Positions 58,235 to 64,000 of a stretch of 64,000 nucleotides of DNA are shown piece after piece. Location of the stretch: assembly GCF_000473265.1 (NCBI RefSeq), contig NZ_KI421511.1:124001-188000 (forward strand), written 5' to 3'. This DNA is from Amycolatopsis thermoflava N1165 (GTDB taxonomy: Bacteria; Actinomycetota; Actinomycetes; Mycobacteriales; Pseudonocardiaceae). The number at the start of each line of letters is the position of its first letter. Position 1 is the stretch's first letter. The notes beneath the pieces were generated by a model, which saw only the letters and a program-made list of their open reading frames with translations, did no database searches and was not told the DNA's origin. Both the position numbers and the translations under genes were made by a program.

Positions 58235-59631
58235 TCAGACGGCTTCTCGCGCGGCTGCGGGGAATCCGGGCACGGCTGGTGCTGATCATCAGCCTCGTCG
58301 CGGTGCTGGCGACCGTCGGCGCGACCGGCGTCAACTACGTCACCGCGCGGCGCACCGTGCTCGCCGCGACACAGGACCAGGTGATGACGCGGCTGCGCGA
58401 CGCCGTGGACGCCGCCGCCCCCGCCATCACCATGCCGCCGGACCAGGACAGCCTCACCGAGCTCGTGCGGACGCTGCCCGGGGTCGCGGCCGCCCGGTAC
58501 GGCAAGTTGAGCGCCGGGCCCGCGGACTTCGTCCCCGCCGAGCTGGCGGAACGGGTCCGCGCCGAGCAACGCCTGGTGTTCCAGCGCGTCGACTCCTCCG
58601 GCGTCCCGGCCGTCGTGGTCGGCATGCCCGTCCTGACCACCGACACGAACTTCACCCGCGTGCCGTCCGGGCTGGAGGTGTACGGCTGGTACTCGCTGGG
58701 GGCCGAACAACACCAGATCAGCGAGTTCGCGCTCAACGGGTGGCGCACCGCCGCCGTCGCGGTGCCGCTGGCGGTCGTCCTGGCGTGGCTGGCCGCGGGG
58801 GCGGTGCTGCGACCGGTGCGGCGCCTGCGGGACGGCGCCCGCCAGCTCGCCCACGGCCGGCTGTCCACGCGCCTGCCCGAGCGCGGCGGCGACGAACTGG
58901 CCGAGCTGGCGCGCACGTTCAACGAATCCGCCGCCAGCCTGGAGAAGTCGGTGGGGGAGCTGCGCCGCATGGAGGCCGACGCGCGCCGGTTCGTCGCCGA
59001 CGTGTCGCACGAGCTGCGCACCCCCCTCGCCGCGATGACAGCGGTGACCGAGGTGCTCGACGAGGAGGCGGCGCGGCTGCAGGGCGACGCGGCCACGGCC
59101 ACCCGGCTGGTCAGCGAGGAAACCCGCAAACTGACCCGGCTCGTCGACGACCTCATCGAGATCTCCCGCTTCGACAACGGCCGCGCCCGCATGGACCGGC
59201 GCGAGGCCGACCTCGGCGAGCTGATCGCCGCGACCCTGCGCGCCCGGCAGTGGACCGAGCGCGTCGAGGCCGATCTGCCGCCCGGGATCATCGCCGCGGT
59301 GGACGCGCGGCGCTTCGACGTCATCGTCGCGAACCTGGTCGGCAACGCCCTGCGGCACGGCGAGCCGCCGGTGCGGGTGCGGCTGTCCGCGTCGGGCGCG
59401 GACGCCGTCGTCGAGGTCACCGACCACGGGCCGGGCCTGCCCGACGACGTGCTCCCGCACGTGTTCGCCCGGTTCTACAAGGCCGACACCGCGCGATCGC
59501 GGTCGGAGGGGAGCGGACTCGGGTTGTCCATCGCGGAGAAGAACGCCGGACTCCACGGCGGCACGATCGAGGCCGGCAACAACCCGGGCGGCGGCGCCCG
59601 GTTCGTGCTGCGGCTGCCGGGGCGGTGGTGA
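58231..59631 (+). CDS. HAMP-type sensor histidine kinase, CseC-like
   Basis: A 466-residue membrane kinase. Two membrane helices (LVLIISLVAVLATVGATGV and TAAVAVPLAVVLAWLAAGAVL) enclose a roughly 140-residue extracellular sensor. A HAMP region follows, then the H box ADVSHELRTPLAAMTAV, N box NLVGNALRHG, G1 DHGPGLPDDV and G2 GSGLGLSIAEKN. GTG overlaps the regulator stop and its own stop overlaps the downstream lipoprotein gene, so the three form an operon. Confidence 0.94.
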   Translation: MIRRLLARLRGIRARLVLIISLVAVLATVGATGVNYVTARRTVLAATQDQVMTRLRDAVDAAAPAITMPPDQDSLTELVRTLPGVAAARYGKLSAGPADFVPAELAERVRAEQRLVFQRVDSSGVPAVVVGMPVLTTDTNFTRVPSGLEVYGWYSLGAEQHQISEFALNGWRTAAVAVPLAVVLAWLAAGAVLRPVRRLRDGARQLAHGRLSTRLPERGGDELAELARTFNESAASLEKSVGELRRMEADARRFVADVSHELRTPLAAMTAVTEVLDEEAARLQGDAATATRLVSEETRKLTRLVDDLIEISRFDNGRARMDRREADLGELIAATLRARQWTERVEADLPPGIIAAVDARRFDVIVANLVGNALRHGEPPVRVRLSASGADAVVEVTDHGPGLPDDVLPHVFARFYKADTARSRSEGSGLGLSIAEKNAGLHGGTIEAGNNPGGGARFVLRLPGRW

Positions 59632-60161
59632 GCGTGCGCTGGACCTGGCTGCTGCTCGTGCTGGTGCTCGCCGGCTGCGGGGTGCGCCCAACCGATCCGG
59701 TGCCCGCGGGCGACCCGCCGGTCGGGGCCGCGCCGGGGCCGATCCTGTTCTTCCTCAAGGCGGGCAAGCTCGCGCCCGTCGTCCGCCAGACCGGCCACCT
59801 CGGCACGGTGCCCGACGCGGTCACCCTGCTCCTGGCCGGGCCGAACACGCAAGAGGCCGCCGCCGGCTACGCGACCATGCTCCCCACCGGCGCACTCGGC
59901 GTCTCGGTCGGCGCACTGGACCAGGGGGTCGTCACGGTGAACCTCACCGCGCCGCTGGAAACCCTGCCCGAACTGGCGAAGGACCAGATCGCGTGCACGG
60001 TGATCGCGGTGCACGCCCAGACCGGTGCGCGGGCGGCCAACCTGCTCGTGCGGCTGATCGGGACGCCCGGCATCACTCAGGTCGACGGCTACCCTGTCGT
60101 CACCACACGACCCGAGGCGGAAACCCCGGCACAGGGCCGGTCCTGCCCGCTGCTGCGCTGA
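59628..60161 (+). CDS. Lipoprotein with GerMN-like domain
   Basis: A 177-residue lipoprotein: signal MSVRWTWLLLVLVLAGC with lipobox LAGC, then a domain like GerMN (YFFL-type strand ILFFLKAGKLAPVVRQTG, PDAVTLLLAGPNTQEAAAGYATMLP). In the two-component operon it may modulate the kinase outside the membrane, much as the lipoprotein CseA does in Streptomyces, though the sequence match to CseA itself was not established. Followed by a 150-base gap. Confidence 0.82.
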   Translation: MSVRWTWLLLVLVLAGCGVRPTDPVPAGDPPVGAAPGPILFFLKAGKLAPVVRQTGHLGTVPDAVTLLLAGPNTQEAAAGYATMLPTGALGVSVGALDQGVVTVNLTAPLETLPELAKDQIACTVIAVHAQTGARAANLLVRLIGTPGITQVDGYPVVTTRPEAETPAQGRSCPLLR

Positions 60162-60212
60162 AGTTCAAACGCGACGGATGTGCAAGGTGTGTTACGACCG
60201 CCCGTTGCCGGG

Positions 60213-60224
60213 TACGAACTCGTA
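60213..60224. promoter_or_regulatory. Palindrome upstream of gpgS
   Basis: TACGA-AC-TCGTA is a perfect palindrome with a 2-base spacer, inside GGTACGAACTCGTAACC. A second half GTTACGA lies at 60191-60197. It sits about 90 bases before the gpgS start and looks like an operator. Confidence 0.35.
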
Positions 60225-60313
60225 ACCTGCCGGTTTCATCCCGGAGCGGTCGGCGAAACCCGTCTGCCGAAGCATCGATCACGCCGATGTCCGGTTCGGG
60301 GAAGGGGATGCGC

Positions 60314-61342
60314 ATGCGAGGCTTCAGGGCGAGGAAGGCGGCGGCGCCGCAGGTGTCCGCCGACGTCGGCGCCTGGCTGCCCCGGCGCAGCAGCCAGGCG
60401 GGCGACTGGCCGGTGGCCGATCTGGTCGCCGCCAAGGGGGACACGACGGTCAGCGTGGTGATCCCCGCCAGGGACGAGGAGGCGACGGTCGGCGACATCG
60501 TGCGCACGATCCGCCGTGACCTCGTCGAACGCCACCAGCTGGTCGACGAGGTCATGGTCGTCGACTCGCGCTCGCAGGACGCGACCGCCCAGGTGGCGGC
60601 GGAAGCGGGCGCGACGGTGGTGGCGCAGGATTCGGTGCTGTCCGCCCTGCCCGGGCTGCAGGGCAAGGGGGAGGCCCTGTGGAAGGGGCTGGCGGCTTCC
60701 ACCGGGGACATCGTCGTGTTCGTCGACGGCGATCTGTACGACTTCACCAGCGACTACGTCACCGGCCTGCTCGGCCCGCTGCTCACCGACGACTCCATCG
60801 CCTACGTCAAGGGCTTCTACCACCGGCCGCTGGTCGGCGCGGTGAGCACCGACGCCGACGGCGGCGGCCGCGTCACCGAGCTGGTGGCGCGCCCGCTGCT
60901 CAACCTCTACTGGCCCGAGCTGGCCGGGTTCGTGCAGCCGCTGGCCGGCGAGTACGCCGGGCGGCGCGAGGTGCTGGAGCGGGTGCCGTTCGTGGCGAAC
61001 TACGGCGTCGAGGTCGGGCACCTGATCGACATCCTGGAGTCCTACGGGCTGGACGCGCTCGCGCAGGTCGACCTCGGCAAACGCACCCACCGGCACCAGA
61101 ACACGCAGGCGCTGGGCCGGATGTCCGGCCAGATCATGCTGACCGTGTTCGACCGGCTCGAGCGCTACGGCCGGCTGGTGTCGGCCGAACCGCCCGCGAC
61201 GATGCTCGCCCAGTTCCGCCGCGGCGAGTCCGGGCACGGTGTGGACCGCGAGCTGGTGGTCACCGACCTGGCGTGTGAACAGCGCCCGCCGCTGGCGACG
61301 CTGCGCGCGGCGGACGGCTCGGGGCTGCGGGAGATCGCCTGA
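60314..61342 (+). CDS. gpgS: Glucosyl-3-phosphoglycerate synthase
   Basis: GT81 family glycosyltransferase that makes glucosyl-3-phosphoglycerate, the first step of (methyl)glucose lipopolysaccharide or glucosylglycerate synthesis. 342 residues; VSVVIPARDEEATVGDIVRTI, MVVDSRSQDATAQVA, GKGEALWKGLAASTGDIVVFVDGDLYDF with the metal-binding acidic residues, and AYVKGFYHRPL are visible. ATG 60314 is preferred; GGGGAAGG at 60298-60305 is too close to ATG 60308. Converges with the oxygenase gene. Confidence 0.92.
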   Translation: MRGFRARKAAAPQVSADVGAWLPRRSSQAGDWPVADLVAAKGDTTVSVVIPARDEEATVGDIVRTIRRDLVERHQLVDEVMVVDSRSQDATAQVAAEAGATVVAQDSVLSALPGLQGKGEALWKGLAASTGDIVVFVDGDLYDFTSDYVTGLLGPLLTDDSIAYVKGFYHRPLVGAVSTDADGGGRVTELVARPLLNLYWPELAGFVQPLAGEYAGRREVLERVPFVANYGVEVGHLIDILESYGLDALAQVDLGKRTHRHQNTQALGRMSGQIMLTVFDRLERYGRLVSAEPPATMLAQFRRGESGHGVDRELVVTDLACEQRPPLATLRAADGSGLREIA

Positions 61343-61346
61343 CGCC

Positions 61347-62048
61347 TCACGTGGCGTCGTGGAAGACCAGGCCCAGGGTGTGGCGGATGCCGGTGCGGAC
61401 GGTGCTCACGCCGTGCCGCACCGGCGCCGCCGACCAGCCGCGGGAGGACCGCACCGGCCGGTCCCGCGTGGTGAAGATCAGGCCGTGGCCCTGCGGCAGC
61501 TGGGTCACCGTGCCGCGTGACTGCGCGCGCGGCCGCTGTTCGACCAGCAGGAACTCGCCGCCGGTGTGGTCGGTGCCGGGCGCGTCGAGCCCGATCACCA
61601 CCTGCAGCGGGAACACCAGCTCGCCGTAGAGGTCGCGGTGCAGCGCGTTCCAGTCGCCTGCGCCGTAGCGCAGCAGGATCGGTGTCGGCCGGATCTGGCC
61701 GGCCCGGTGGCACCGGTCCAGCCAGCTCTCCAGGTCGTCCGGCCACGGCGCGTCCCAGCCCAGCTTCGCCGCCCAGTCCCGCGCGATCGGCAGCAGGTGC
61801 GGGTAGAACGCCGCGCGCAGGCGGGCGACCGGATCCGGCAGCGGGTAGGCGAAGTAGCGGTACTGGCCGGAGCCGAACCGGAACCGCGCCATGTCGATCG
61901 TGGACCGGAAGCGGCCCACGTCGTCGTACAGCGCCGACAGCTCCCGGCACTCCCGCTCGCTGAGGATGGGCGGGGTGAGGGCGCAGCCGGTGTCGTTCAG
62001 TTCTGCCGTGAGGGCGGGCCAGTCGAAGCCCGCGACGTCCGAGATCAC
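61347..62048 (-). CDS. 2-Oxoglutarate/Fe(II)-dependent oxygenase
   Basis: A 233-residue hydroxylase of the double-stranded beta-helix family. Iron ligands are the HxD in WNALHRDLYGELVFPLQVV and a distal His in PVRHGVSTVRTG, with the Arg that holds oxoglutarate probably the one in the last segment (TGIRHTLGLVFHDA). The PPOX gene lies 43 bases upstream on the same strand. The substrate is not predictable; protein or amino acid hydroxylation is possible. Confidence 0.87.
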   Translation of the reverse strand: MISDVAGFDWPALTAELNDTGCALTPPILSERECRELSALYDDVGRFRSTIDMARFRFGSGQYRYFAYPLPDPVARLRAAFYPHLLPIARDWAAKLGWDAPWPDDLESWLDRCHRAGQIRPTPILLRYGAGDWNALHRDLYGELVFPLQVVIGLDAPGTDHTGGEFLLVEQRPRAQSRGTVTQLPQGHGLIFTTRDRPVRSSRGWSAAPVRHGVSTVRTGIRHTLGLVFHDAT

Positions 62049-62091
62049 CCCGCCCAGTCTGCGCGCCCGGACGGCCGCGGGCTGGCGGAAA

Positions 62092-62529
62092 TCAGTCGGC
62101 GAGACCGCCGTACGCGATCACCTTCGTGATGCGCGCCCGGACCAGCAGCTCGCCGGGCACGGCGTTGCGCTTGCCGAACTCGTCCGCCCGGTCCTCGCCC
62201 ATGTAGCGCGCGCCGATGCGGGTCGACCAGTGCAGCATCTCGTCCAGGTCCTCGTGCAGCGTCGCCTCGGCGGTGAACTGGACGAACGCGAACGGCGGCT
62301 CCTGGTCGTCCACGCACAGCGACAACCGCGGGTCCCGCCGCAGCGCCCGGCCCTTCACCGACTCCGCGCCGGTGTTGAAGATCAGCTCGTCGGCGCCGTC
62401 GCCGGGGTTGACGACGAACCAGATGGGCGTCACGTGCGGGCTGCCGTCGGCGCGCGTGACGCCCAGCTTCCCGGTGCGCGTGCCCGCGGAAGCGAACTCC
62501 AGCCACTCGTCCCTGCTCAGTTCGTGCAT
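62092..62529 (-). CDS. PPOX-class (F420-dependent) oxidoreductase
   Basis: A 145-residue split-barrel flavin/deazaflavin-binding protein of the pyridoxamine phosphate oxidase-like family. Visible: TGKLGVTRADGSPHVTPIWFVVN, ELIFNTGAESVKGRALRRDPRLSLCVDD, and EFGKRNAVPGELLVRARITKVIAYGG. Relatives in actinobacteria use F420; the cofactor is inferred. It is divergent from a MarR regulator with 25 bases between them. Confidence 0.86.
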   Translation of the reverse strand: MHELSRDEWLEFASAGTRTGKLGVTRADGSPHVTPIWFVVNPGDGADELIFNTGAESVKGRALRRDPRLSLCVDDQEPPFAFVQFTAEATLHEDLDEMLHWSTRIGARYMGEDRADEFGKRNAVPGELLVRARITKVIAYGGLAD

Positions 62530-62554
62530 GGGGCGACCTTAGCGACGTGGGATC

Positions 62555-63028
62555 ATGACGGGCATGTCGAGCGACGCACCGACCGCCGACGAGGCCGTCC
62601 GCACCATGCTGCTGCTCCTGCCGCGGCTGGTCGGCCGCGCCAAGAAGCTGCCGGTGCCGGAGCGGCTGCGCGACTTCAACCTCGCCCCGCGGCACCTGTC
62701 GCTGCTGTCCTACCTGCTGTTCGACGGGCCGATGACGGTCAACGAGCTGGCCGCGCGGCTCGAGGTCGCGCCCACCACCGTCAGCCTGATGGTCGGCGAC
62801 CTCAGCCGCCGCGGGATCCTCGACCGCACCGAGGACGAGAGCGACCGGCGCCGCACGATCGTCAGCATCGCCGCGACCTACCGCGCCGAGGTCGAGGGCT
62901 GGCTCGCCGCCGGCGCCCGCGCCTGGCGCACCGCCCTCGATCCGCTCACCCCCGAGCAGCGGCGCCTGGTCATCGACACGCTGCGCACCTACGAGCGTGA
63001 AGTCGAGCGAGACAGGACGCCCAGGTAG
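62555..63028 (+). CDS. MarR-family transcriptional regulator
   Basis: A 157-residue winged-helix dimer. Core: RHLSLLSYLLFDGPMTVNELAARLEVAPTTVSLMVGDLSRRGILDRTEDESDRRRTIVSI, with dimerising helices on either side. ATG 62564 (MSSDAPTADEAV) is an alternative start. It is divergent from the PPOX gene and may control it and the neighbouring 2OG oxygenase. The stop overlaps the -10 candidate of the next gene. Confidence 0.92.
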   Translation: MTGMSSDAPTADEAVRTMLLLLPRLVGRAKKLPVPERLRDFNLAPRHLSLLSYLLFDGPMTVNELAARLEVAPTTVSLMVGDLSRRGILDRTEDESDRRRTIVSIAATYRAEVEGWLAAGARAWRTALDPLTPEQRRLVIDTLRTYEREVERDRTPR

Positions 63029-63031
63029 TCT
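63026..63031 (+). promoter_or_regulatory. Candidate -10 for the window-edge kleisin-like gene (leaderless)
   Basis: TAGTCT overlaps the marR stop codon and lies 8 bases before GTG 63040. Confidence 0.4.
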
Positions 63032-63039
63032 GGCGCGCT

Positions 63040-64000
63040 GTGCGTGACTCGGACCTGATCAGCGGGGGGCTGGTGGACGAGGGCCTGGCCCGGCGGCTCA
63101 AGGCGCTCGCCTGCACCGCGCCCCTGCACGACCTGGACGCGCGCAAGTCCAAGCTCGACTGGGCCGACGCCACCGTCTACCAGATGGCCGAGATCGCGTT
63201 GCACACGATCGACCTGGTCACCATCGCGATGGACTTCGACACCGGCGCCAACCACGACGACGTCGTCCGGCGCCTGCAGCCGTTCATCGCCGCACAGGCC
63301 CCGCGCCGCCCGGCCGAGGAGCACCTGCGCGTCGCCCGCTGGGTGCTGGACAACCTGATCAACGTCGGCACCACCGACCGCGGATTCCGCCGCGTCTACG
63401 GCAGCCTCGACGCGAACGGCACCTACCGGCGCCGCGCGTTCGACTTCAAACTGCTCGTCGAGCTGGCCGCACCCGACGGCGAGGTGTACCTGCGCGCCAG
63501 CGACGAGGCGATCAACGTGCTGGTCGGCGCGCTGGACACCGACGTGGAGTCCGCGCAGATCGCGGCCGAGGTCAAGCTGGAGAACCTGATCAGCCGCGGC
63601 CGCCTCGCCGACGCCAAGCTCGCCGCCGAGCAGGCCCGCTACCGCACCGTCCAGTACGGCGAGACGCTGCGCGCCAAGCTGGACGCCACCCGCCGCGACG
63701 TGCGGGCGGTGGACTGGGACCGCGAGATGCCCGAGCTGCTGGACTCGGCGCTGACCCACATCGAGGCCCGCTTCCGCGCGGAGAACGCGATCCTGCGCAA
63801 CATCACCGCCGCCCGCGACGAGGCCGAGGACGTCGACCACAAGCGTCGCGCCGCCGAGCTGGTCGACATCGTCAGCGACTGCATCAGCCGCCACACCCAG
63901 CTGCAGGCCCGGCTGCAGGCGGCGGGCGCGGTGTTCCGCGCCGAGCAGGACCGCCAGCAGTTCTCCGGCCCGCCGCAGCGCGCCACCGTCGACCTGTTCG
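63040..64000 (+). CDS. N-terminal part of a MukF/JetA-like kleisin candidate, truncated by the window end
   Basis: A frame open from GTG 63040 to the last base (320 residues, no stop). It starts VRDSDLISGGLVDEGLARRLKALAC. A winged-helix-like region (DLVTIAMDFDTGANHDDVVRRLQPFI) is followed by ARWVLDNLINVGTTDRGFRRVYG, YLRASDEAINVLVGALDTDVESAQ, EVKLENLISRGRLADAKLAAEQ and long helices (PELLDSALTHIEARFRAENAIL, KRRAAELVDIVSDCISRHTQLQARL). This order resembles MukF and the JetA kleisin of Wadjet systems, whose operon would continue with JetB, an SMC-like JetC and JetD. The gene is likely real; the family is an inference by pattern. Confidence 0.72.
   Translation, partial: MRDSDLISGGLVDEGLARRLKALACTAPLHDLDARKSKLDWADATVYQMAEIALHTIDLVTIAMDFDTGANHDDVVRRLQPFIAAQAPRRPAEEHLRVARWVLDNLINVGTTDRGFRRVYGSLDANGTYRRRAFDFKLLVELAAPDGEVYLRASDEAINVLVGALDTDVESAQIAAEVKLENLISRGRLADAKLAAEQARYRTVQYGETLRAKLDATRRDVRAVDWDREMPELLDSALTHIEARFRAENAILRNITAARDEAEDVDHKRRAAELVDIVSDCISRHTQLQARLQAAGAVFRAEQDRQQFSGPPQRATVDLF

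Overview
This window is a high-GC actinomycete chromosome segment. The GC-rich codon use, the many GTG starts, the overlapping operons, BldD, WhiA, the actinobacterial integration host factor and the mycobacterial-like gene order all point to Pseudonocardiaceae, most likely Amycolatopsis or a close relative. The genus is inferred. No rRNA, tRNA, transposase, phage gene or CRISPR array was seen.

Layout. 1-6.2 kb: end of a DUF948 gene, a small membrane-associated protein, then alaS-ruvX-mltG-aroE. 6.2-16.1 kb: an accessory stretch between aroE and the prepilin peptidase gene. It holds a hydroxyacid dehydrogenase, two tandem secreted S1 proteases, a 21-bp palindrome array, a serine hydrolase, a GlcNAc/glucose-type PTS set divided around a DasR-like regulator and a near-consensus operator, and a SigL/RslA-like sigma/anti-sigma module divergent from a Rieske lipoprotein. 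16.1-25.9 kb: prepilin peptidase, a 129-bp minisatellite, aroC-aroK-aroB-aroQ with a GNAT-VOC fusion gene, a propeller lipoprotein, a small membrane protein, and pepQ-efp-nusB. 26-35.4 kb: bldD, divergent from a complete UMP operon (pyrR-pyrB-pyrC-PH protein-carA-carB-pyrF) with a PyrR-type leader. 35.5-41.3 kb: mihF-gmk-rpoZ-coaBC, metK and a helicase-defective priA. 41.3-50.5 kb: membrane protein, gamma-glutamyltransferase, fmt-rsmB-flavoprotein, rpe, ribE-ribBA-ribH-PH protein. 50.5-56.2 kb: xth, then uvrC-rapZ-yvcK-whiA. 56.2-64 kb: a hairpin-rich convergent gap, a beta-lactamase-like protein, a response regulator/kinase/lipoprotein operon, a glucosyl-3-phosphoglycerate synthase, a 2OG oxygenase, a PPOX oxidoreductase, a MarR regulator and, at the edge, a truncated gene resembling MukF/JetA kleisins.

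Most genes are housekeeping, in tightly overlapping operons (GTGA, ATGA and TGATG junctions). The most unusual signals are regulatory or structural: divergent SigL-type promoters, a leaderless 12-codon ORF whose stop overlaps the fmt start, two-tier inverted repeats after whiA, a helically phased palindrome array, a 129-bp minisatellite whose core is echoed inside priA, and a recurring leaderless promoter layout (TANNNT 6-8 bases before the start codon). A possible plasmid-defence or condensin operon may begin at the right edge.
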